NCBI GenBank assembly: GCA_964496275.1 | Contig: CAZBYL010000058.1 | Location: 1 to 12,507 of the forward strand | Reading direction: 5' to 3' | DNA length: 12,507 nucleotides | Origin: CAZBYL01 sp964496275 | GTDB lineage: Bacteria > Synergistota > Synergistia > Synergistales > Synergistaceae | In this document: positions 1 through 7,058 of the stretch, in pieces | Layout: each line of letters opens with the position of its first letter | Numbering within the stretch: the first letter of the stretch is position 1 | Translations under genes and position numbers: made by a program | The notes under the pieces: generated by a model | What the model was told of the DNA's origin: nothing | What the model saw: only the letters and a program-made list of their open reading frames with translations | The model's database searches: none

Positions 1-19
1 CAAAAAGGAGAGATTATAA

Positions 20-1759
20 ATGGCGGGACATGCACAGATCCTTTATGAAGTTAAGGCCCAGCGGGGAAGTACGTTGAGATGCAAAGGTTGGAGACAGGAA
101 ACAATTCTCCGTATGCTCGAGAACAACATGGAAAATGCAGAGCACCCCGAGAAGCTCATCATCTACGGCGGAAACGGAAAGTGCGCACGTAACTGGGAAT
201 CCTACCACGCAATCGTCAAGAGCCTCAAAGAGCTCGAGGACGACGAGACACTTGTAGTACAGTCAGGTATGCCTGTTGCAGTATTCAAGACACACAAGCT
301 TGCTCCTGTCGTAGTTATGGCAACAACAAACTTCATGCGTCCCTCATGGGAAACCTACTATGACCTCGAAGCGAAGAACCTCACAATATTTGCACAGTAC
401 ACAGCCGCTCCTTGGGAATACATCGGAACCCAGGGTGTTATCGAAGGAACATTTGAAACACTAGCGGCGGTCGGTATCAAGCATTATGATGGCAACATGG
501 AAAACCGCATCCTCCTCACAGCAGGTGCAGGCGGAATGGGCGGAAACCAGACATGGGCAATGAAGATGCACGGCGGAGTCGCTATCGTAGTCGATGCCGA
601 TATTGAAACACTCAACCGCCGCGTTGAGAAGAACTACCTTGACGAAATAGTCGATGCAGGCAGCATGGAAGCTTCCTTCAAGAAAGCTGTTGAGCTTGCA
701 CAGGCTTCAAGAGATGCCAAGTCACCCCACTCATACGGCGTTGTCGGAAACGCAGCAGACTGCTACGAACTGGCAATTGCAATCGGCTTCAGACCCGACG
801 TCGTAACAGAAATGTGCCCCTGCCATGACCCGATCTCCTATATACCCTCAGGATTTGATGCAGTACAGGCAGCAGAACTCCGTTACAGCGATGAGAAGAA
901 ATACCTCGAACTCGCCCGTACAACCATGAAGCGTCAGCTCGCAGCCATGCTTAAGTACTATGACATGGGCGTGCCTGTGTTCGAATACGGCACAAGTATT
1001 CGTAAGGAATGCCGCGACGCCGGATTCCCCGAAGCAGAGGCAATGAGACTGCCCGCATTCGTAGCAGACTACATCCGTCCGCTCTTCTGCGAAGGTCGCG
1101 GACCCTTCCGTTGGACCTGCATCTCAGGCGATCCCGCAGATCTTGACAGAACAGACAAACTCGCAATGGAACTCTTTGCTGACGACCCCGTGGTCGGCCG
1201 CTGGATCCCCCTTGCACACAAACATCTCCCCATCGAAGCACTCCCTGCTCGTATCTGCTACATGGGCTTCGGTCAGAGAAAGAAGTTTGCTCTTGCAGTT
1301 AACGAGCTTATCAGAAAAGGCGAAATAAAGGGTCCTGTGGCTTTCTCACGCGACAACCTTGACTCAGGTTCAATCGTCAACCCGACATTTGAATCTGAAA
1401 GAATGCCGGACGGCGGTGACCTTATCTCCGACTGGCCGATGCTCAACGGACTTCTCAACGCATGCGGCATGTGCGACCTTATCGCAATCCAGGCCAACTA
1501 CTCAATGGGTGAAGCGGTACACACAGGTGTAACACAGATCGCAGACGGTACGGACGAAGCCAAATTCCGCCTTGAAATCGCAATGACAGTTGACTCAGGA
1601 ATCGGAGTTATCCGCCACGCACAGGCAGGCTACCAGGCAGCCAAAGACGTTGCAAACGGCGAAGGTCCTCTTACAAAAGAAGGAATCAAAGTTCCCCTCT
1701 GGTGGCAGCCCGCTGACAAGGTCACATTCGGACCGAACGGCTGCGGACCCAAGCTCTAA
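20..1759 (+). CDS. Urocanase-family protein, short bacterial type, divergent active site (HutU1)
   Basis: 579 aa, close to the 550-560 aa of bacterial HutU. Urocanase is a cytosolic enzyme that uses NAD+ as an electrophile to hydrate urocanate to imidazolonepropionate. Family landmarks run end to end: KGWRQE near residue 22, YGGNGK, TLVVQSGMPVAVFKTH, EYIGTQGVIEGTFET, GAGGMGGNQ (169-177), YIRPLFCEGRGPFRW, LPARICY with Cys413 matching catalytic Cys410 of Pseudomonas HutU, and DSGS (448-451). Several normally invariant motifs are altered: YGQMTAGSW reads FAQYTAAPW (124-132), QTSAH reads MCPCH (265-269), GRDH reads SRDN (443-446), and the HHGGG stretch reads QANYS (491-495). These lie in or near the NAD/substrate pocket, so substrate or activity may differ. 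The start is supported by AAGGAG at 5-10. The reading frame is intact, so this is not a pseudogene. Family membership is certain; true urocanase activity is doubtful. Alternatives are a hydratase for a substituted urocanate or a pseudoenzyme. Confidence 0.9.
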   Translation: MAGHAQILYEVKAQRGSTLRCKGWRQETILRMLENNMENAEHPEKLIIYGGNGKCARNWESYHAIVKSLKELEDDETLVVQSGMPVAVFKTHKLAPVVVMATTNFMRPSWETYYDLEAKNLTIFAQYTAAPWEYIGTQGVIEGTFETLAAVGIKHYDGNMENRILLTAGAGGMGGNQTWAMKMHGGVAIVVDADIETLNRRVEKNYLDEIVDAGSMEASFKKAVELAQASRDAKSPHSYGVVGNAADCYELAIAIGFRPDVVTEMCPCHDPISYIPSGFDAVQAAELRYSDEKKYLELARTTMKRQLAAMLKYYDMGVPVFEYGTSIRKECRDAGFPEAEAMRLPAFVADYIRPLFCEGRGPFRWTCISGDPADLDRTDKLAMELFADDPVVGRWIPLAHKHLPIEALPARICYMGFGQRKKFALAVNELIRKGEIKGPVAFSRDNLDSGSIVNPTFESERMPDGGDLISDWPMLNGLLNACGMCDLIAIQANYSMGEAVHTGVTQIADGTDEAKFRLEIAMTVDSGIGVIRHAQAGYQAAKDVANGEGPLTKEGIKVPLWWQPADKVTFGPNGCGPKL

Positions 1760-1812
1760 GTTTGAAAACCACAAACCATCAGGTACCGGTGGGTATTTAA
1801 CTGACATATCCG

Positions 1813-1847
1813 AAATCGAGGGTGCCGTTTCGACACCCTCGATTTTT
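1813..1847 (+). terminator. Rho-independent terminator-like hairpin between hutU1 and hutI
   Basis: Perfect 12-bp stem (1813-1824 with 1834-1845, core CGAGGGTG/CACCCTCG), 9-nt loop and a T run at 1843-1847. It ends only about 20 nt before the hutI start. It should cut transcription between two genes that otherwise look like one operon, giving more hutU1 than hutI message, or it could be a conditional attenuator. Confidence 0.85.
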
Positions 1848-1854
1848 ATAATAT

Positions 1855-1864
1855 GGGAGGTGAT
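1855..1864 (+). promoter_or_regulatory. Near-perfect Shine-Dalgarno that sets the hutI start
   Basis: GGGAGGTGAT matches the anti-Shine-Dalgarno complement AGGAGGTGAT at nine of ten positions. It places the start at GTG 1869 rather than GTG 1860 or ATG 1863, which lie inside it. Confidence 0.75.
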
Positions 1865-1868
1865 GCAG

Positions 1869-3119
1869 GTGAAAGAGATTTTTGCAGATATTGTTATAGA
1901 GAATGCGGCTCAACTGCTTACGTGTAGTGAGCAAGCCTCTGATTTTGCCGGAATAATTGCCGGCGGCTGTATTGCGGCCGCTGAAGGAAAGATTCTCGCC
2001 GTAGGTTCCAAGAGCGAGATTTTGCCATATATTGGGGATGCTACAAAACGCATCGATGCATCCGGCAAGGTAGTGACGCCGGGTTTTGTTGATTGTCATA
2101 CCCATGTAGTTTTCGGCGGGACGAGAGTCGAAGAGTATTGCGCAAGGCTCGAAACGGATGATCTGGAGGAGCTCAAAAGGAGAAAAGTTCCTATGGGTAT
2201 TATGGTGACTCTCTCTTCGACACGCGGTGTTGATACGGAGGAGCTGTACAGGCAGTCCGAACAGCGCGTGCGTCAGATGATAGCCAGCGGAACCACTACC
2301 CTCGAGAGCAAAAGCGGATACAGTCTGGAGCTTGCGGGAGAGATAAACCAGCTTAAGGTGAACAAGCTTCTGGCGGAACGTATGCCGATAGAGATTTCAT
2401 CCACGTTCCTCGGAGCTCACGGATGGCCGCCAGATGTCGAAAAGGACCGCTACGTGGATATCCTTATAAATGAGATGATACCTGCAGCGGGTGAGTCCGG
2501 TCTTGCCGAATGCTGTGATATCTGGTGCGATGCCGGACATTACGAAGCCGATGAATGCCGCAGAATTTTGCAGGCCGGACGTGATAACGGTATGGAGCCG
2601 AAAATCCACGCCGGAGCATATTCATACGTAGGCGGAGAGGATCTTGCTGCGGAAATGGGAATGTATTCTGCCGACCATCTGAACTATACGCCTATGTCCG
2701 CGCTTAAAAAACTGGCGGAGGCTAATGTTACGGGTGTCGTGCTTCCGGGAATAGATTTTGCGGTCAACCACCCTCTCTTCTTTGACCCAAGGCCGATGTA
2801 TGAAGCGGGGCTTGAGCTTGGAATGGCTACAAACTGCTGTCCCGGCTGCTGGTGCACTTCCATGCCCTTTATAATTTCACTTGCCTGCCGTCAGCATCAC
2901 ATGTCCCCTGCAATGGCTCTGCGCGCAGCCACATTCGGCAGTGCGAAAGCCCTTAAGAGGGACAAGACGATAGGTTCTCTCGAAGTGGGGAAGCAGGCCG
3001 ATATACTGATACTCGATATTCCGACATACGAAGATATCGCGTACCGTCTCGGACAGAACCCCGTTGAAACAGTAATTAAAAAAGGCTCCGTCATCGCAAA
3101 CGGCGGCAAGCTGCTTTAA
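1869..3119 (+). CDS. Imidazolonepropionase-like amidohydrolase lacking two catalytic residues (HutI-like)
   Basis: 416 aa from the chosen GTG; the family is about 400-420 aa. HutI is a cytosolic metal-dependent amidohydrolase that opens imidazolonepropionate to formiminoglutamate. Seen here: HTH metal motif (His77, His79), FGGTR, GTTTLESKSGYSL, TFLGAHGWPP (His184), HAGAY with metal His247, SADHL with His270, and a C-terminal GSLEVGKQADILIL. The His247-His270 spacing is that of B. subtilis His249-His272. At the same offset, catalytic Glu252 becomes Ala250 (HADE/HVDE reads HAGA) and metal-site Asp324 becomes Asn322 (TDFNPGS reads TNCCPGC). The GGGI substrate loop reads PMGI. So the fold is clear but the chemistry is questionable. 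Start: GGGAGGTGAT at 1855-1864, almost fully complementary to the 16S rRNA end, sits 8 nt (from GGAGG) before GTG 1869; ATG 1863 overlaps this site. The frame is open upstream to 1590 but that part overlaps hutU1 and the hairpin. Confidence 0.88.
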   Translation: MKEIFADIVIENAAQLLTCSEQASDFAGIIAGGCIAAAEGKILAVGSKSEILPYIGDATKRIDASGKVVTPGFVDCHTHVVFGGTRVEEYCARLETDDLEELKRRKVPMGIMVTLSSTRGVDTEELYRQSEQRVRQMIASGTTTLESKSGYSLELAGEINQLKVNKLLAERMPIEISSTFLGAHGWPPDVEKDRYVDILINEMIPAAGESGLAECCDIWCDAGHYEADECRRILQAGRDNGMEPKIHAGAYSYVGGEDLAAEMGMYSADHLNYTPMSALKKLAEANVTGVVLPGIDFAVNHPLFFDPRPMYEAGLELGMATNCCPGCWCTSMPFIISLACRQHHMSPAMALRAATFGSAKALKRDKTIGSLEVGKQADILILDIPTYEDIAYRLGQNPVETVIKKGSVIANGGKLL

Positions 3120-3155
3120 TATAGCGGCATAAATAAATAATCCGGAGGAATGGAT

Positions 3156-3722
3156 ATGTTCTACGAAGTTCTTGAGAAAATAATGGACAGCAAAGATACC
3201 ACGGTAGGCGGCGGCTCCGCATCGGCTGTGGCCGGTGCAATGGCGGCGGGACTTGTCGGAATGGTCGCACGCCTTTCAACAGGCAAAGAGTACGGACTTA
3301 CTGACGAAAGATACCTTGCCATAGCTGACGAACTTGACGGTTATGCCGCGTCTCTCAGAGAGGGCGCTGTGGAAGATACCAAGTCATACCTCGGCATCAA
3401 GGCCGCATTCGGACTCCCGAAGGCTACGGATGAGGAAAAAACAGCGCGCCGTGCCGCAATAGAGAAGGCTGCTATTCAGGCCGCAACTGTTCCTCTTACA
3501 AACGGACAGACAGCTCTTAAAATATATGAGATCTGCAAAGAGATGGACGGACGTTACAATTCAGCCGCAGGCTCAGACATGGAAGCCGGTATCATGCTTG
3601 CTAAAATGGCAATAGTTGACACGGCTCTTAATATAGAAGCAAACCTTCCTCTCATCAAAACTCCTGAGATAAATGCAAGGTTTGTTGCTGATGCGGAGAC
3701 ACTGAAAAATTCTGTAAAATAG
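3156..3722 (+). CDS. Formimino-THF cyclodeaminase-family protein, divergent (FchA1)
   Basis: 188 aa, helical FTCD_C/cyclodeaminase family (usually about 200 aa). Canonical members turn 5-formimino-THF into 5,10-methenyl-THF plus ammonia in the cytosol. Evidence: GGGSASAVAGAMAAGLV at 18-34, LSTGKEYGLTDERY, a LPKATDEEKTARRAAI segment closely matching the canonical copy at 9270-9899, and GSD near Asp141. Unlike the canonical copy, PAPGGGS reads TTVGGGS (15-21) and NPNAASDGG reads RYNSAAGSDMEAG (133-145), so the folate site may differ. ATG 3156 is chosen because GGAGG at 3144-3148 is 7 nt away; ATG 3150 is only 1 nt from it. It follows hutI by 36 nt and precedes ftcD by 38 nt, clearly in the same operon. 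Probably a partner of FtcD, but altered enough that another folate or imine substrate is possible. Confidence 0.82.
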   Translation: MFYEVLEKIMDSKDTTVGGGSASAVAGAMAAGLVGMVARLSTGKEYGLTDERYLAIADELDGYAASLREGAVEDTKSYLGIKAAFGLPKATDEEKTARRAAIEKAAIQAATVPLTNGQTALKIYEICKEMDGRYNSAAGSDMEAGIMLAKMAIVDTALNIEANLPLIKTPEINARFVADAETLKNSVK

Positions 3723-3760
3723 CGATAGTATCCAATCATACTGAAAGGTGAGGTTACATT

Positions 3761-4654
3761 ATGGCAAAAATATTGCTTTGTGAACTTAACGTAAGTGAAG
3801 GAACAGATCTCGCAAAAATCGAGAGAATTACAAACGCTCTGAAAAGCACTCCGAACATCACAATAATGGACATCGACTCGGACGCAGACCACAACAGATC
3901 AGTCTACACATGGATCGGCGAGCCTGAGGCAGTGCTTGCCGGTGCCATGAACATCACAAAGGTCGCCGTGGCGGAAATCGATATGTCCGTACACCACGGA
4001 AGCCACCCGAGACAGGGCGCAGTTGACGTTGTCCCCTTTGTTCCCGTAAGAAACGTTGACAAAGAAGAGGCTCTTGAAATTGCTCACAGATACGGCAAAT
4101 TCCTGGGCGAACTCGGAGTTCCCGTATTCTATTACGAAGATGCGGCGACAAAGCCCTCACGCCAGAACCTTGTTGACATACGCAAGGGTCAGTATGAAGC
4201 CCTTCCCGAAAAGATGCAGAACGAAGAGTGGAGACCCGATGAAGGTCCCTTCGCATTTGTTCCGAAGTCAGGCGCAACGGTAACAGGCGTTCGTTTCCCG
4301 CTCGTGGCGTACAATGTGAACCTCCGCACCGATGACATAGAGATAGCAAAGGCAATCGCCAAGAGAATGCGCTTCTCCACAGGCGGACTCCGCTACTGCC
4401 GCGCCATCGGCCTTGCTCTCGAAGACAAGGGAATGGTTCAGGTTTCGATGAACCTTACCAACTTTGAAAAGACACCGATTCCTGTCGTCTATGACCTCAT
4501 CAAGTCACTTGCGGACAGCTATGGCGTAGGTATCGCCGAAGCGGAGCTTGTCGGCCCCCTTCCCCTCGCAGCTCTTGAGGAAGTAATCCGCCACTCACTC
4601 CGCGTTCGTAACTTTAACATGGAGCAGATAATAGAAACGCATCTTCTCGGCTAG
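3761..4654 (+). CDS. ftcD: Glutamate formiminotransferase (monofunctional)
   Basis: 297 aa, the usual size for the stand-alone N-terminal half of mammalian FTCD. It moves the formimino group of formiminoglutamate to THF, releasing glutamate and 5-formimino-THF in the cytosol. Motifs in order: NVSEG (NFSEG in most members), SDADHNRSV, HHGSHPRQGAVDVVPF with His82 at the position of catalytic His82 of the mammalian enzyme, YYEDAATKPSRQNL, DIRKGQYE, SGATVTG, AYNVNL, STGGLRY, QVSMNLTNFEKTP and a final LVGPLPLAAL. The SD AAAGGTGAGG lies before ATG 3761. It is the last gene of the first operon; I see no ordinary terminator behind it, so read-through toward arsR is possible. It keeps its key His although its upstream neighbours do not, so the cassette probably still makes a formimino donor. 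Confidence 0.93.
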   Translation: MAKILLCELNVSEGTDLAKIERITNALKSTPNITIMDIDSDADHNRSVYTWIGEPEAVLAGAMNITKVAVAEIDMSVHHGSHPRQGAVDVVPFVPVRNVDKEEALEIAHRYGKFLGELGVPVFYYEDAATKPSRQNLVDIRKGQYEALPEKMQNEEWRPDEGPFAFVPKSGATVTGVRFPLVAYNVNLRTDDIEIAKAIAKRMRFSTGGLRYCRAIGLALEDKGMVQVSMNLTNFEKTPIPVVYDLIKSLADSYGVGIAEAELVGPLPLAALEEVIRHSLRVRNFNMEQIIETHLLG

Positions 4655-4661
4655 TTGCCGG

Positions 4662-4741
4662 AGCGCACCTCGCAGGATAATTTCTATATATGCGGGATAT
4701 TGTGTATAATCTAAGGCATAAATATCTTGTGAGGTGCTGCT
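4662..4741 (+). repeat. Long imperfect inverted repeat enclosing the arsR promoter and ribosome site
   Basis: 4662-4679 pairs with 4723-4741: 18 base pairs with two G-U wobbles and one bulged T (4738), leaving a 43-nt loop. The right arm contains the arsR Shine-Dalgarno GAGGTG (4731-4736). The arsR -10 lies in the loop, so only RNA read through from ftcD would contain both arms and hide the ribosome site. No T run follows, so it is not a standard terminator. Confidence 0.65.
4682..4710 (+). promoter_or_regulatory. Putative arsR promoter
   Basis: A consensus -10 TATAAT at 4705-4710, 34 nt before the arsR ATG. The -35 position (4682-4687, TTCTAT) is poor, as is usual for a site needing an activator or an extended contact. 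AT-rich flanks could hold the ArsR operator, but I see no clean palindrome. Confidence 0.4.
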
Positions 4742-4743
4742 TT

Positions 4744-5070
4744 ATGGCAGAAGATTACGGCTCGATGTCGTTGATGTTAAAAGCCCTGGGAGACGAAAAC
4801 AGACTTATGATAGTGGACATGCTTTCGGACGGTGAGCTGTGCGCGTGCAAGATACTTGAAAAATTCAAGCTATCTCAGCCCACGCTCTCGCACCACATGA
4901 AAATACTCTGCTCCTCCGGCTTGGTGTCTTCCCGCAAAGAGGGGAAGTGGATGCACTATTCCTTGGTTCCGAGCAGATTTGCCCAACTATCCGACATGTT
5001 AGCTCTTCTGTCCGTTTCAAAGACGGACGACGTTTCCCTCAGTGACTCCTGCTCCTGTCAGTCTCGTTGA
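4744..5070 (+). CDS. arsR: ArsR-family winged-helix metalloid-sensing repressor
   Basis: 108 aa, standard for ArsR/SmtB regulators. LKALGDENRLMIVDML leads into ELCACKILEKF (Cys33, Cys35), the CxC As(III)/Sb(III) site of ArsR sensors. The recognition helix follows in LSQPTLSHHMKIL (about 43-55), then a wing with SSRKEGKWMHYSL. Cys56 and a C-terminal SCSCQ (Cys103, Cys105) give further thiols. When metalloid-free it should bind DNA and repress; binding the metalloid releases it. ATG 4744 follows GAGGTG at 4731-4736; the in-frame ATG at 4690 overlaps the promoter and lacks a ribosome site. Its likely target, the permease operon at 10051, is about 5 kb away beyond the folate and urocanase genes. 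It is possible that it also controls itself or fhs. Confidence 0.9.
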   Translation: MAEDYGSMSLMLKALGDENRLMIVDMLSDGELCACKILEKFKLSQPTLSHHMKILCSSGLVSSRKEGKWMHYSLVPSRFAQLSDMLALLSVSKTDDVSLSDSCSCQSR

Positions 5071-5084
5071 TTTTACTGACTTTT
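5057..5084 (+). terminator. Possible weak terminator at the arsR stop
   Basis: GTCAGT (5057-5062) can pair with ACTGAC (5075-5080) across a 12-nt loop, followed by TTTT. The 6-bp stem is short and overlaps the arsR stop codon, so efficiency is uncertain. Confidence 0.35.
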
Positions 5085-5102
5085 GCGCTTTAACACTTTT
5101 AC

Positions 5103-5130
5103 TTGTGAAACAAAAGATATAAAATATAAC
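5103..5130 (+). promoter_or_regulatory. Putative fhs promoter
   Basis: TTGTGA (5103-5108), 16-nt spacer, TATAAC (5125-5130): four and five of six consensus bases. It would give a leader of about 65 nt before fhs, containing a small TTGTG/CACAA hairpin of no clear function. Confidence 0.45.
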
Positions 5131-5203
5131 AAACAAAGATACAGTTGGTTGTGTCACCACAAGAATCTAAATTAAAAAATATACTAAGCAGGGGGTTAAT
5201 GAA

Positions 5204-6877
5204 ATGGCTTTCTTAAGCGACATCGAAATAGCACAGCAGGCGGTAATGGAACCGATCGTAAAGGTTGCGGCCAGAGTCGGCATAGACGAGGATGACCTTG
5301 AACTTTACGGAAAATACAAAGCAAAAGTTACATTTGACCTTTGGGAAAAAATTAAAGACCGCGAGGACGGAAAGCTTGTCCTTGTGACAGCCATCACGCC
5401 GACTCCCGCCGGAGAGGGCAAAACCACGACATCTGTCGGACTTGCCCAGGCGCTCACGCTTCTCGGACACAAAACATGCCTTGCGCTTCGTGAGCCGTCA
5501 CTCGGCCCCGTGTTCGGAGTCAAGGGCGGAGCCGCAGGCGGCGGCTACAGCCAGGTTGTTCCTATGGAAGATATCAACGTTCACTTCACAGGTGACTTCC
5601 ATGCAATCACCTCGGCTCACAACCTCCTTGCCGCAATGCTCGACAACTCAATGCAGCAGGGCAACCCGCTCAATATCGACCAGCGCCGCATCGTTCTGAA
5701 GCGCGTACTTGACATGAACGACCGCTCGCTCCGTAAGATAGTAATAGGACTCGGCGGAAAACCGGACGGAATTCCCCGTGAGGACGGCTTTGACATCACC
5801 GTTGCTTCCGAAGTCATGGCAATCCTCTGCCTCTCAACGGGCATCGAAGATCTTAAAGAACGCCTCGGCAAAATAATAGTCGCCTACAACACATCCGGCG
5901 AGCCTGTTACAGCGAAGGACCTCGAAGCTCCGGGCGCAATGGCGATGCTTCTCAAAGATGCCATCAAGCCGAACCTTGTTCAGACTCTCGAGCACGTCCC
6001 CGCCTTCATACACGGCGGCCCGTTCGCTAACATAGCCCACGGATGCAACAGCATCATGGCGACAAAATACGGACTTAAGCTCGGCGACTACTTTGTAACG
6101 GAAGCCGGATTCGCGGCAGACCTCGGAGCGGAGAAGTTCCTCGACATCAAATGCAGACTCGGCGGACTCAAACCGAGCGCGGTCGTTATCGTTGCGACAA
6201 TCCGCGCGCTGAAAATGCACGGCGGAGTCGCAAAGGAAGATCTCGGCAAGGTCAACATGGAAGCGCTTGAGGCCGGTATCCCCAACCTCGAAAAGCACGT
6301 CGAAAACATGCTCTCCTTCGGACTTCCCGTTGTCGTAGCTCTCAATGCTTTCCCGACAGACACTGCGGAAGAGCTTGAATTTATCCAGAAAAAGTGTGCA
6401 AAACTCGGCGTTCCCGTTGTCGAGTCAGACATCTGGGCAAAGGGCGGCGAAGGCGGACTTGAGATGGCAAAGGCAGTAGTCGAAGCCTGCTCCAAGCCCA
6501 ACACCTTCCACTACCTCTATGACGAGAACCTCACACCTGCCGAGAAAATAGAGACGATCGCGACGAAAATCTACGGAGCTGACGGAGTCAACTTCACGGA
6601 TAAGGCTCTCAAAGACCTGAAACAGATTCACGACCTCGGCAAAGACAACCTTCTTATCTGCATGGCGAAGACTCAGGCCTCAATCTCCGACGATGCAGCG
6701 AAGAAGGGACGTCCCACCGGCTTCACACTTACGGTGCGTGAAGTACGTCTTTCGGCCGGAGCCGGATTTATCATTCCGATAACCGGTGCAATAATGACGA
6801 TGCCCGGACTTCCCAAGCGTCCGTCCGCTTGTGCAATCGACGTAGACGCGTCCGGAAAAGTAACGGGACTGTTCTAA
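5204..6877 (+). CDS. fhs: Formate-tetrahydrofolate ligase
   Basis: 557 aa, the usual length. Fhs interconverts formate plus ATP plus THF with 10-formyl-THF plus ADP and Pi in the cytosol. In an amino-acid fermenter it can run toward formate and ATP, cashing in the one-carbon unit released by histidine breakdown. Very well conserved: P-loop TPTPAGEGKTTT at 65-76, EPSLGPVFGVKGGAAGGGYSQV from residue 97, VPMEDINVHFTGDFHAI, NLLAAMLDNSMQQGN, RDDGF-like REDGFDITVASEVMAIL, HGGPFANIAHGCNS, TEAGFAADLGAEKF, WAKGGEGG and a C-terminal GFIIPITGAIMTMPGLP. SD-like GGGGG lies before ATG 5204. It sits between arsR and the second urocanase, has its own putative promoter and ends before a large hairpin, so it is probably its own unit. 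No anomalies seen. Confidence 0.97.
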   Translation: MAFLSDIEIAQQAVMEPIVKVAARVGIDEDDLELYGKYKAKVTFDLWEKIKDREDGKLVLVTAITPTPAGEGKTTTSVGLAQALTLLGHKTCLALREPSLGPVFGVKGGAAGGGYSQVVPMEDINVHFTGDFHAITSAHNLLAAMLDNSMQQGNPLNIDQRRIVLKRVLDMNDRSLRKIVIGLGGKPDGIPREDGFDITVASEVMAILCLSTGIEDLKERLGKIIVAYNTSGEPVTAKDLEAPGAMAMLLKDAIKPNLVQTLEHVPAFIHGGPFANIAHGCNSIMATKYGLKLGDYFVTEAGFAADLGAEKFLDIKCRLGGLKPSAVVIVATIRALKMHGGVAKEDLGKVNMEALEAGIPNLEKHVENMLSFGLPVVVALNAFPTDTAEELEFIQKKCAKLGVPVVESDIWAKGGEGGLEMAKAVVEACSKPNTFHYLYDENLTPAEKIETIATKIYGADGVNFTDKALKDLKQIHDLGKDNLLICMAKTQASISDDAAKKGRPTGFTLTVREVRLSAGAGFIIPITGAIMTMPGLPKRPSACAIDVDASGKVTGLF

Positions 6878-6889
6878 GGTATATTTACA

Positions 6890-6920
6890 TTGACGCTAAA
6901 CCCAAATAGATGTATATAAT
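6890..6920 (+). promoter_or_regulatory. Putative promoter with flanking inverted repeat after fhs
   Basis: TTGACG (6890-6895) and TATAAT (6915-6920) with a 19-nt spacer, slightly long. ACGCTA (6893-6898) and TAGCGT (6927-6932) form a 6-bp inverted repeat around the -10, a possible operator. A transcript would start near 6927, about 240 nt before hutU2, and meet the large hairpin at 6975-7020. Confidence 0.45.
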
Positions 6921-6974
6921 ATGGCGTAGCGTTCAAAAAATGAGATTTAAATAAATTTTTGCCGTACACCCGTA

Positions 6975-7026
6975 ACAGGGGGCGGACAGAGTTCGCCCCG
7001 CGAATCTGTTCGCCCCCTGTATTTAT
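6975..7026 (+). terminator. Large GC-rich hairpin downstream of fhs
   Basis: ACAGGGGGCG (6975-6984) pairs perfectly with CGCCCCCTGT (7011-7020). The stem continues through a G-U pair, ACAGA/TCTGT and TTCG/CGAA with one bulged G, to a small loop: about 20 pairs. The tail ATTTAT is T-poor. It is probably the fhs terminator or an attenuator for RNA started at the 6890 promoter. The remainder of 6878-7163 holds the two putative promoters and no gene. Confidence 0.65.
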
Positions 7027-7058
7027 AAAATATCATGAGAAAAATCTACCACTTTCGC

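Noticed and set aside
1847..1852. TATAAT as a hutI promoter
   Set aside because: It is made from the terminator T run, has no -35 at the right distance, and would leave almost no leader before the ribosome site.
1590..1868. N-terminal extension of the HutI-like frame back to ATG 1590
   Set aside because: It overlaps hutU1 by 170 nt, crosses the terminator hairpin, and matches nothing in HutI; the strong ribosome site points to GTG 1869.
4690..4743. Longer ArsR starting at ATG 4690
   Set aside because: The extra residues contain the -10 box and have no ribosome site; ArsR homologues begin near MAEDYG.
5834..6298. Long minus-strand frames opposite fhs, hutU2 and the hut genes
   Set aside because: They mirror strongly coding plus-strand genes and encode low-complexity, unrecognisable proteins without ribosome sites.
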